The position numbers and the translations under genes were made by a program. A stretch of 27,323 bases of DNA from a virus. The notes beneath the pieces are model-generated. The model searched no databases. It was not told where the DNA came from and saw nothing but the letters and a program-made list of their open reading frames with translations. Position 1 is the stretch's first letter. The number at the start of each line of letters is the position of its first letter. The stretch spans positions 1 through 27,323 of the IMG/VR virus record IMGVR_UViG_3300030329_000843. One strand, given 5' to 3'. Below are positions 1 to 5,224 of the stretch, piece by piece.

Positions 1-5
1 GGAAC

Positions 6-20
6 CGACGGCTCCCGTCG
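6..20. repeat. GC-rich hairpin
   Basis: CGACGG and CCGTCG form a perfect 6-bp stem around a 3-base loop. No T-run follows on either strand, so it does not look like an intrinsic terminator. It sits a few bases from the window edge. Confidence 0.6.
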
Positions 21-97
21 CCTGTGTCTATATCGACCATTATGCATATTTACTTGAGTCTGTCAACAACTAAATATGAAAGTGATCATCCTGCCCG

Positions 98-119
98 ATC
101 TCAAGCCATCTCAAGCCAT
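98..119. repeat. 10-bp tandem direct repeat
   Basis: The unit ATCTCAAGCC occurs twice in a row (98-107 and 108-117), followed by the first two bases of a third copy. The function is unknown. Confidence 0.7.
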
Positions 120-132
120 AACCATAGACAGC

Positions 133-169
133 TCAACAGGTTATGACTTATCCACATGTAAACTGTTGA
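133..169. promoter_or_regulatory. Inverted repeat enclosing a DnaA-box match
   Basis: TCAACAG (133-139) and CTGTTGA (163-169) are perfect 7-bp inverted arms. The 23-base spacer holds TTATCCACA (148-156), which equals the strict E. coli DnaA-box consensus. A single 9-mer can occur by chance and T7-like phages do not normally use DnaA, so an origin or host-factor role is speculative. The inverted repeat itself is read directly from the sequence. Confidence 0.4.
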
Positions 170-209
170 TTCACAATGGGTTAAGCCCAAAACGCGTTGA
201 ACAGTTTCC

Positions 210-263
210 GAGGGCCCTAGCCCATCCAAATATGGATGCTCTTAGAATGGATCCTAGGGCCTC
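210..263. repeat. Nested inverted repeats
   Basis: GAGGGCCCTAG (210-220) pairs with CTAGGGCCTC (254-263), leaving one bulged G. Inside this, CATCCA (223-228) and TGGATG (233-238) form a perfect 6-bp stem with a 4-base AATA loop. Together they could form a branched structure in RNA or single-stranded DNA. The function is unknown; replication or packaging signals are possible. Confidence 0.6.
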
Positions 264-309
264 TGAAGGGTATCTCAGGAGGGCCGCTGTAAGTCTTTAG
301 ATGCCAAGG

Positions 310-329
310 GTTTATGGCGGCACATAAAC
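310..329. repeat. 7-bp hairpin
   Basis: GTTTATG (310-316) and CATAAAC (323-329) form a perfect stem around a 6-base loop. No T-run follows. It is one of a cluster of inverted repeats in the first 400 bases. Confidence 0.6.
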
Positions 330-372
330 GCCCCGATGGACGCACAGGCCGTTGCAACTTGCTACAGCTGAA

Positions 373-385
373 ACGGTCAAACCGT
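373..385. repeat. Short hairpin
   Basis: ACGGT (373-377) and ACCGT (381-385) form a 5-bp stem with a 3-base loop. On the minus strand the stop codon of one candidate small frame (377-529) lies inside it. Confidence 0.45.
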
Positions 386-597
386 CCGCCCATCATCATG
401 TCGGATCCTGTGTCCGTCATGGAGGCCAGCAGCATAGAGGTATCGTGGCCATCGTGCCCGGCCTTGTGCCTGATCTCCTATTGGCAATCCATTGTCATTA
501 AGAAATCCAGCCAATCCGACCGGGGGCATGGGGGGAATCGCCAGCCGACCACCCCTTTCTTAGGCTCTCAGATTTTCTCTTCTAAATATCCTGACCA
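377..597 (-). other. Possible small or decayed gene(s), frame unresolved
   Basis: An ATG overlaps the stop of the upstream gene (598-846) and starts a 12-codon frame ending in TAA. Two minus-strand frames then compete. One gives a 50-residue product from the ATG at 529 to 377. The other enters after a TGA just past the 12-codon frame, runs about 29 codons to a TAG at 480-478, and continues open in the same frame down to 217. Joining the first short frame to the second needs a single +1 shift near 570. The translations look protein-like (for example WRFPPCPRSDWLDF before the TAG and HDGHDTSMLLASMTD after it), but no family is recognised. This may be a broken gene, two tiny genes or non-coding DNA. 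Confidence 0.25.
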
Positions 598-846
598 TCA
601 GAAGGGAGCTTCAAGGTTGTTTACACAGACAATGCACCCTCTAGGGATGGCATTAACACTGCCTGTTACCTTGTTATCTTTCTCAAAAGACACAGTAGAA
701 GCAATGACAACATATTCAGGGGTCTCTTTAATCATCCAACCACAAGTTTCAACTGCAATAGGCTTGAACTGCTCTGCTTCGTCTAGATCCATCCAAGCTC
801 CGTCGTAGCTAGAGATATCTACCCAACTAACTATGACTTTATGCAT
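598..846 (-). CDS. Conserved small phage protein of unknown function
   Basis: This 82-residue acidic soluble protein looks like a small family widespread in tailed phages. Its pattern is an opening VSWVD strand, a W-x-D-L-D-E-A segment, a G-W-[ILM]-I-K-E-T segment, then a VIAST strand and a closing IPRGCI. That comparison is from memory of the family, not from a search, and the role is unknown. A GTG lies one codon upstream; I chose the ATG because the upstream gene's TGA overlaps it by one base (TGATG), which suggests coupled translation. There is no clear Shine-Dalgarno. It is the last confident gene before the non-coding end region, far downstream of the terminase. Confidence 0.75.
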   Translation of the reverse strand: MHKVIVSWVDISSYDGAWMDLDEAEQFKPIAVETCGWMIKETPEYVVIASTVSFEKDNKVTGSVNAIPRGCIVCVNNLEAPF

Positions 847-1055
847 CACTTCATAAGGATCATAAGAGACTGACGGCTCAGTAGTGTTTGGTAGCCCATA
901 AGGTTTCCCTGTCTGCCTGCTCTTCCCGGTTTACGGGGCCTTCGCGGTTTATACTGAAGTCCGCCGCCTGTTGCTCGGTTCCGTTTGCCTCGGATTTCAT
1001 GAGCAGTCTGTGTATCGCTTCCAATTCCATCACCGCCGCCACCTCTACCGGACAT
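846..1055 (-). CDS. Gly/Arg-rich small basic protein
   Basis: This 69-residue protein starts MSGRGGGGDG and is rich in glycine, arginine and lysine, including KRNR and PRRPRKPGRAGR stretches. It looks disordered and nucleic-acid binding, but no family is recognised. The ATG at 1055 is preceded on the minus strand by GAAGG at suitable spacing; a GTG three codons earlier is also possible. Its start overlaps the end of the HNH gene in another frame, and its stop overlaps the next start by one base. Such overlaps are typical of this genome and support it, but the low-complexity composition means it could be a spurious frame. Confidence 0.5.
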   Translation of the reverse strand: MSGRGGGGDGIGSDTQTAHEIRGKRNRATGGGLQYKPRRPRKPGRAGRQGNLMGYQTLLSRQSLMILMK

Positions 1056-1293
1056 CTTTATCACCCTTCTTTCTGTTTGCTGATCGACTCTTAATCGTCA
1101 GGTTCTTTCTGCTATTTCCGCCTCCCCTACTCAGGGGGCGTTTATGGTCTACTTCTCTAGGGTCGCCTTTCTTCAGGCCCTTCTTACGTCTAGCCTTGTT
1201 ACGCATAGATCTGCGTTTGATCTCTTCAGGCTTGCCGTGGAAGTCTCTATATTCCTTGGCATAATCCCGGCTAGATGTAGGTTTGTTGGGCAT
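1045..1293 (-). CDS. Small HNH endonuclease
   Basis: This 82-residue, strongly basic protein has an HNH core: EVDHKRPLSRGG at about 47-58, N60 and N64 in GNSRKNL, and a terminal SANRKKG at 71-77. In this family the Asp-His pair and the downstream Asn residues coordinate metal and cut DNA. A lysine/arginine-rich helix (27-42) precedes the core. It is a minimal single-domain enzyme. It lies after the terminase genes; HNH proteins near terminases aid DNA packaging in several cos phages, but here it is about 0.75 kb away, so a homing-type or nicking role is equally possible. GGGACG before the ATG may serve as ribosome binding site. Confidence 0.85.
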   Translation of the reverse strand: MPNKPTSSRDYAKEYRDFHGKPEEIKRRSMRNKARRKKGLKKGDPREVDHKRPLSRGGGNSRKNLTIKSRSANRKKGDKDVR

Positions 1294-1305
1294 TCTTATT
1301 CGTCC

Positions 1306-1641
1306 CTAAATAGTAAGAAAGTCTTTTGTCTTAACTCCGCCAAACAGCCCCGGATATCGTCCGGCATCTGACGTTCCTTCATATGGATCAGTCCACAACT
1401 GGAACGGCGACGGCTTTCTAGGCTTTGCTTGAGGCTTCGGAAGCGTAGGGCCGGGGGTTGCAGGGCCTGTAGGAGGAGAGAGATCCAAAGGAGGCACACC
1501 ACCGGGGACACCATAAGGATTTCCGGGCGTCGGAAGCGTGGGGATTCTGACAGGCTTACGCTTTAAACTAGGAAGAAGGTTAGGCGTGTTGGCAGGAGGA
1601 GTAAAAGGGATATTAAGCCCTGCCGTATTAGCGTTACACAT
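1306..1641 (-). CDS. Proline-rich hypothetical protein
   Basis: This 111-residue protein is dominated by a Pro/Gly/Thr/Leu-rich region (about 10-80) with repeated short PTLP-, PPT- and PGP-like patterns, followed by an aromatic C-terminal part (FQLWTDPYEG, then GRYPGLFGG). It is probably extended or disordered. There is no signal peptide or membrane segment. No family is recognised. Its ATG directly follows the TAA of the upstream small gene (TAAATG), and the HNH gene starts 12 bases after its stop, so it sits in a tight operon. A minor virion or assembly role would fit the composition but is not shown. Confidence 0.65.
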   Translation of the reverse strand: MCNANTAGLNIPFTPPANTPNLLPSLKRKPVRIPTLPTPGNPYGVPGGVPPLDLSPPTGPATPGPTLPKPQAKPRKPSPFQLWTDPYEGTSDAGRYPGLFGGVKTKDFLTI

Positions 1642-1788
1642 TTAATCTCTCCATTCCAATTCATTCTTATCTTCCTTAGGTCTGTCTACCCAAGGCTTAA
1701 GCGTCCAGTCATCAATCTTTTTTGATCTCTGGACAGGTTCCTTCTTCAAAGTGCGAACAATCCTGCGGATCACCACAGCAATTTTCAT
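1642..1788 (-). CDS. 48-residue hypothetical protein
   Basis: The frame encodes a basic N-terminal helix (MKIAVVIRRIVRTLKK) and a charged, Trp-containing tail (DDWTLKPWVDRP, ending in ELEWRD). The TAA stop abuts the ATG of the next gene, as expected for a packed phage operon. An AGAGAG lies at suitable distance before the ATG. The position after the large terminase recalls T7 gene 19.5, but there is no visible sequence similarity to it. A second frame (1712-1807) overlaps most of the 5' part, so at least one of the two may be spurious. The function is unknown. Confidence 0.55.
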   Translation of the reverse strand: MKIAVVIRRIVRTLKKEPVQRSKKIDDWTLKPWVDRPKEDKNELEWRD

Positions 1789-1807
1789 TCAAATTCTCTC
1801 TGCTCAT
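1712..1807 (-). CDS. 31-residue Cys-rich small ORF
   Basis: This frame begins 19 bases upstream of the 48-residue gene, in a different phase, and encodes an acidic peptide with four cysteines arranged C-C-x5-C-x7-C (N-C-C-G-D-P-Q-D-C-S-H, then E-G-T-C-P-E). The spacing could bind zinc. It has only a weak purine-rich leader (AGAAAGAAA). It is either a genuine tiny gene overlapping its neighbour or a chance frame. Confidence 0.35.
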   Translation of the reverse strand: MSRENLNENCCGDPQDCSHFEEGTCPEIKKD

Positions 1808-1841
1808 CTGTGTTTCTTTCTGTAAAGAGTAAAAGAACCAT

Positions 1842-1871
1842 CTCTATAGACTCTATAGACTCTAAATATAG
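1842..1871 (-). promoter_or_regulatory. 9-bp tandem repeat, candidate phage promoter
   Basis: On the plus strand CTCTATAGA occurs twice in tandem (1842-1850, 1851-1859), followed by CTCTA and AATATAG. Read on the minus strand this gives repeated AGTCTATAGAG, which resembles the CTATAG initiation core of T7-type promoters. It lies in the only sizeable gap after the terminase, just upstream of the small-gene block, where a promoter would make sense. No second copy was found upstream of the capsid gene, so a consensus cannot be built and this remains a candidate. Confidence 0.35.
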
Positions 1872-1884
1872 CCCCAATAGGGCT
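1870..1884. repeat. Short hairpin after terminase
   Basis: AGCCC (1870-1874) and GGGCT (1880-1884) form a 5-bp stem with a 5-base loop. On the minus strand the following bases are ATATTTAG, so it could be a weak terminator just before the tandem-repeat promoter candidate. Confidence 0.35.
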
Positions 1885-1911
1885 TTACCAAGATCCTTCG
1901 AGTTCTGGAGG

Positions 1912-1927
1912 CCCCCCCTACCCCCCC
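1912..1927 (-). other. Double G7 tract, potential G-quadruplex
   Basis: The plus strand reads C7-TA-C7, so the minus strand (the coding and transcript sense) has two runs of seven G separated by TA. Each run can supply two G3 tracts, satisfying the usual four-tract G-quadruplex rule with very short loops. CCCAA/TTGGG just upstream on the minus strand offers a competing hairpin. It lies between the large terminase and the small-gene block. Confidence 0.5.
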
Positions 1928-2047
1928 AAGAGTTTGGGAGAACAGGGGGAACCTACAGAAGGATTGGTCTTTACCTGAGTCCCTCTGAGACTATCGGCCC
2001 CGAGTAATGCTTCATTACCCACTTAGTCACCCTAATAGCCACGGTAT

Positions 2048-3712
2048 TCAGAACCAGTTCATGGGCCTTGGTTTACGTCCCACGGCTCCTTCCATGAATT
2101 TCTCTAGTTCAGCCCTTAGTTTTTCCTCTTTCCTGTTGGATATGGCCTTGTCTGCGTCCTGAGCCATTTGCTCCACCCAGTAAGCCACAGCCATCGACAG
2201 GGCATCTAGGCGGTCGTCATGGGCCAGAGACCCCTTCTGGCGGGTCAGGCGGCTCATCTGGTAGATCAACTGATACCTGAGGGCCTTCTCTGGAGGCAGG
2301 CTTCGGGTGCTGTCGTAATCTTTTTCAATCACCTTGCGATCTACAACCAGCCTGTGGCTTGAAATAGGAGGTTCCAAGGTGTCTATGATCCGGCGTTCCT
2401 TCTGGATGCTGTGCTTGACCTCTTCAATCGACACCCTGTGGATCTTGTTCAGGATGGGCTTCAGAAGCTGGGTGAACATGCCATCTCCAAAGTTGGCCTC
2501 CACCCGGATCAGGTTGACCTCTTGCTCCTTGGCAATCATCGCCAGACGCTTCAGGGTGTCCTCGGAGTACCCTCCGGGCAGCCCTCCCGCATCAGTAACA
2601 AATAAGAATCCATTAAGCATCTTGACCACGGCATAAGCCGTTTCATCTTGTCCCCGCCCGCTGGGGTCGATGCTCATCACAGATCCGGTGTAATCAGCCC
2701 AAGGCTCCCCACCTAGCGTCAGAGGCCCGTAGAAGCGATCTCCCGGCAGTCCCACATTAGGCAGGTCGTTGATCATGTTGTCCGCTGAAGCCGCCCAGAC
2801 GGGCTTCTGTGGCCCCTGACGAGGATTTAGAGACATGACCACCAGATCCGACAGCTTCAAAGGATACCTGTCCATGTCGCTCAGGCTGGCATCCAGCATG
2901 AACTGGAGAGCAAATCCGGTTCGTCCATAGGACGCTTCACGCTCCATCAGGTCTTCAGAGTCAAATCTCTTTGGATCAGTAGGCTGTGAAACGATATCTG
3001 GGTCTTGTTCGATCTCTTCAGCGATCTTTGGAGCCAACCAGTCGCCATATCCCTTTCTTTGGGGAACGGTGGGGTATCTCGAAGGCCAGATTCGGGGGAT
3101 AAACCCACGTTCTGGGAGAACTGAATACAAACTGGATTCCGTTTGAGGGGTCCCCAGCACCACAATGTTCCCATCAGGCTTCAGGACCGCATCAAATTCC
3201 TTGATGGCTTCACTCAACTTGTCCCTCATGGTCTGGGTAGCCGAGTTATTCAAACTTTCAATGTCATCTGCCACGATAAGATCGGCTCGGGACCCCGTGA
3301 TCTGGCTAGTGATGCCCTTTGAGACCACCGAAGGAGCATGTGAGGCCGGAGCAGGGCCTACATCAAAGGCGATCTTACTGTTTCTCTGGTTCTCATTAGG
3401 TATCAGGTGGTTCAGCATCGGCATCTCAGAGATAAGACGCAGGGTAAAGGTGCTGAAGTCGTCTGAACGCTGTTTAGAAGCAGATACCACCAAGATATTC
3501 TTACTGGGATCCAGTAGAAGCTGGTGGCACACATAGGCACTAGTGATCCAAGACTTGCCAACCCCACGGAACGCCTGAATCACTCTACGTTTCGGGCCGT
3601 TCTGTAGGAACTCTGCAATGTCATACTGAATAGGAGTAGGGTCTGGCAGACCAAGGTGGTCCCAAGCCAGATATAGGAAATTCCTGAAGTCTTTGATTGC
3701 TTCAGGGATCAT
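2048..3712 (-). CDS. Terminase large subunit (T7 gp19-like)
   Basis: This ATPase and nuclease packages concatemeric DNA into the prohead through the portal. The product has 554 residues (T7 gp19 about 586). Visible motifs are Walker A FRGVGKS (48-54), Walker B LIVADDIE (145-152), a VLGTPQTE coupling-type motif (185-192), and a nuclease domain with SIDPSGRG (D349), EANFGDG (E405) and HDDRLDA (D499/D500) as likely metal-binding acids. These match the T7 family closely. The ATG overlaps the end of the small terminase gene by four bases (ATGA), which indicates translational coupling. It is the last large gene of the late region. Confidence 0.97.
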   Translation of the reverse strand: MIPEAIKDFRNFLYLAWDHLGLPDPTPIQYDIAEFLQNGPKRRVIQAFRGVGKSWITSAYVCHQLLLDPSKNILVVSASKQRSDDFSTFTLRLISEMPMLNHLIPNENQRNSKIAFDVGPAPASHAPSVVSKGITSQITGSRADLIVADDIESLNNSATQTMRDKLSEAIKEFDAVLKPDGNIVVLGTPQTESSLYSVLPERGFIPRIWPSRYPTVPQRKGYGDWLAPKIAEEIEQDPDIVSQPTDPKRFDSEDLMEREASYGRTGFALQFMLDASLSDMDRYPLKLSDLVVMSLNPRQGPQKPVWAASADNMINDLPNVGLPGDRFYGPLTLGGEPWADYTGSVMSIDPSGRGQDETAYAVVKMLNGFLFVTDAGGLPGGYSEDTLKRLAMIAKEQEVNLIRVEANFGDGMFTQLLKPILNKIHRVSIEEVKHSIQKERRIIDTLEPPISSHRLVVDRKVIEKDYDSTRSLPPEKALRYQLIYQMSRLTRQKGSLAHDDRLDALSMAVAYWVEQMAQDADKAISNRKEEKLRAELEKFMEGAVGRKPRPMNWF

Positions 3713-3912
3713 GCAACATCTACGTCAAACGGCAAGGAGTCCACCAGATTCTTCAGAGGCTCGCTCTGTCCGGGGGTTGCATCAATGCCGTTGTCTTTAA
3801 GGAACGCCCTAGCCACGCTCAGTTCCGCAGCAGTTGCCTCACCGCTTTGGATCTTGCGAAGCAGGTCGTCAGCTACCGCATTAAACAAGTCTTGCAGAAT
3901 CTTATCCGCCAT
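3709..3912 (-). CDS. Terminase small subunit (T7 gp18-like)
   Basis: This 67-residue acidic, helical protein lies immediately upstream of the large terminase and matches the T7 DNA maturase A in size range and position. A typical pattern is seen: an N-terminal helix (ILQDLFNAVADDLLRKI), then SGEATAAELSVARAFLKDNG, which resembles the small-terminase segment of many T7-like phages. The frame is open further upstream through a TTG, but I chose the ATG at 3912 because GGAGGT lies five bases before it. That site is inside the last codons of the holin gene, which overlaps this gene by 11 bases. Confidence 0.9.
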   Translation of the reverse strand: MADKILQDLFNAVADDLLRKIQSGEATAAELSVARAFLKDNGIDATPGQSEPLKNLVDSLPFDVDVA

Positions 3913-4117
3913 ATTTACCTCCAATGAAGTTCACGATAAACGCTCCCATAGCACCAAGGACCGCTGCGGCCCCCAGCATCCAAGCCTTGGACTGCTCTAG
4001 GTCTCTAAGACGTTTGTCGTGCATCGCTAGTTCTTCATCGTGAACAGCCTGTCGGGTTATCAAGGCATCTACCTTGCCCTCTAGCCGTCCCAGTGCAATC
4101 AGTATTTCGTTGTCCAT
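3902..4117 (-). CDS. Holin-like protein, XhlA type
   Basis: This 71-residue protein has a charged heptad-rich N-terminal half (about 5-44, coiled coil likely) and a single C-terminal membrane segment (about 46-66, WMLGAAAVLGAMGAFIVNFI), followed by GGKYGG. This layout matches the haemolysin XhlA family, found as holin-associated or holin proteins. The location between the fibre region and the small terminase is that of T7 gene 17.5, a class II holin, which supports a role in inner-membrane permeabilisation at lysis. AGGAG in the end of the upstream gene may be its ribosome binding site. No endolysin or spanin was recognised beside it. Confidence 0.75.
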   Translation of the reverse strand: MDNEILIALGRLEGKVDALITRQAVHDEELAMHDKRLRDLEQSKAWMLGAAAVLGAMGAFIVNFIGGKYGG

Positions 4118-4123
4118 TACTCA

Positions 4124-5203
4124 CTAGACTCCTGACCAGTCAACGATTGTAGCCGTCTTTGTAGTCCCCGCAGCACCACTTGTGAACGCTGTGGGCACGT
4201 TGACGCTACAGGCGGCATCCCAGTTGGCTTTGGGGTAGGGGGTAATTGTTGTGTTACCTCCAGTTCCTCCAGTTCCTTGAGTCAAAAGTACCGTGTTACC
4301 TGAGGGGTTTGAAGCCACAATATCCAACTCAGATTGAGCGTTGATCTTTGCAATTAGATCTGCACGGGTTCCCGCAGCACCTCCACCGGCTCCCGCAATT
4401 CCGTTCAGGAGAACTACAGTTGCTCCGTCTATAAAGGCTGAGGGGACATTGACACTGGTACATGTGTTCCAATGTGTCGCATTATTCAACGTGATTGTGG
4501 TATTACCGGCGGTTCCCACTGTTCCCTGCTTCAACACAACCTTGCCTGTTGAGGGGTTAGTTGCAACGATATCCAAGGTTGATTGAGCATTGATCTTTGC
4601 GACAAGGTCTGCGGCAGTTCCGGTTGCACCTCCGCCAGCTGCGGCAATTCCATTAACTGCGATATTTGGAGAAGCTACGCCGTTATTCTCATTATCAATC
4701 TCAAATGTAACCGAGGTTCCGTCACTATCTACCAGATTGATTGTAGAACCTTCATTTGGTTTGTCTGAGAAAGTGAAGGTTGCGTTTGCAGTCATCGCTC
4801 CGTTATTCTCATTATCAATCTCAAAGATGACCGTAGTTCCATCGCTGTCAATCAAAGTCAGCCTTGCTTCTTCGTTGGGCTTATCGGTAAGCGTGAAGGT
4901 TGCTGTGGCAACTGCACCCGGACCTGTCAACTTGATCATAAAGTCCCCAGCATCTCCTGCCCCCGTCCCATCGCTCATCCACATAACTGCTTTTAGATCT
5001 GCGGGATTTGACGGGTCAGCTGACTGAGCTTTCCAGCTCACAGTGTTTAGCTCAGTTGCATAAGCCGCTGGAATCGCCCCTTCTGCTGTTAAAGACAGTA
5101 CTTTTCCAGAGTTTGAACTGCTAGTGACTAAGGCTGTCGGGTCAGCTTTTTCTGATGTCTTAACCAACCCGGTAGAGGTTCGTGAATTTAGTTTGGTTAC
5201 CAT
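4124..5203 (-). CDS. Repeat-rich virion-like protein
   Basis: This 359-residue Gly/Ala/Thr/Asn-rich protein has no membrane segment or signal peptide. After a unique N-terminal region (1-100), two copies of a 40-residue unit follow (about 101-135 and 141-175: T-F-T-x-[ST]-D-K-P-N-E, D-S-D-G-T, FEIDNENNG), then two copies of an 83-residue-period unit (about 184-260 and 267-343: NGIAxAGGG, ADL[VI]AKINAQS, LDIVA[TS]NPS, GNTTIT). One short unit plus one long unit resembles a segment of the tail tubular B protein in this genome. A beta-rich structural role, such as fibre-associated or decoration protein, is likely by position after the tail fibre. ACGGAGC precedes the ATG. T7 has no equivalent gene. 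Confidence 0.8.
   Translation of the reverse strand: MVTKLNSRTSTGLVKTSEKADPTALVTSSSNSGKVLSLTAEGAIPAAYATELNTVSWKAQSADPSNPADLKAVMWMSDGTGAGDAGDFMIKLTGPGAVATATFTLTDKPNEEARLTLIDSDGTTVIFEIDNENNGAMTANATFTFSDKPNEGSTINLVDSDGTSVTFEIDNENNGVASPNIAVNGIAAAGGGATGTAADLVAKINAQSTLDIVATNPSTGKVVLKQGTVGTAGNTTITLNNATHWNTCTSVNVPSAFIDGATVVLLNGIAGAGGGAAGTRADLIAKINAQSELDIVASNPSGNTVLLTQGTGGTGGNTTITPYPKANWDAACSVNVPTAFTSGAAGTTKTATIVDWSGV
4175..4654 (-). repeat. Two long repeat units in the repeat protein gene
   Basis: These encode residues about 184-260 and 267-343 of the repeat protein, with an 83-residue period. The copies are clearly homologous in protein (ADLVAKINAQS against ADLIAKINAQS) but diverged in DNA, so the duplication is not recent. 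Confidence 0.8.
4679..4903 (-). repeat. Two short repeat units with 120-bp period
   Basis: These encode residues about 101-135 and 141-175. A 26-bp stretch (4680-4705 and 4800-4825) is identical in both copies, covering FEIDNENNG codons, while the rest has diverged. Either the duplication is recent or the stretch is homogenised by recombination. Confidence 0.85.
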
Positions 5204-5224
5204 TTAATTGCTCCGTTGAAAAAC

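Larger units (their letters stand above)
1..376. other. Palindrome-rich non-coding end region
   Basis: I see no convincing gene here. Open frames on both strands lack ribosome binding sites and run through inverted repeats. The stretch holds a GC-rich hairpin (6-20), an 8-bp palindrome (41-48), a 10-bp tandem repeat (98-119), an inverted repeat enclosing a DnaA-box match (133-169), a two-level inverted repeat (210-263), a hairpin (310-329) and part of another (373-385). In T7-like phages the terminal direct repeat lies beyond the large terminase and the last small genes, so a genome terminus or packaging region is plausible here. That is inference from position: the other copy of any terminal repeat would be outside the window. 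Confidence 0.5.

Noticed and set aside
76-300. 74-codon plus-strand open frame in the end region
   Set aside because: It passes through the tandem repeat and nested palindromes, no Shine-Dalgarno precedes it, and all confident genes are on the other strand.
377-597. Possible tRNA gene or attachment site
   Set aside because: No cloverleaf with an acceptor stem, T-arm GTTC and anticodon arm could be drawn on either strand.
314-808. 164-codon plus-strand open frame
   Set aside because: It runs antisense through the well-supported small gene at 598-846, has no ribosome binding site, and its product resembles no family I know.
4590-5027. 145-codon plus-strand open frame with repeats
   Set aside because: It is the antisense reading of the repeat-protein gene; its repeats simply mirror the coding repeats.
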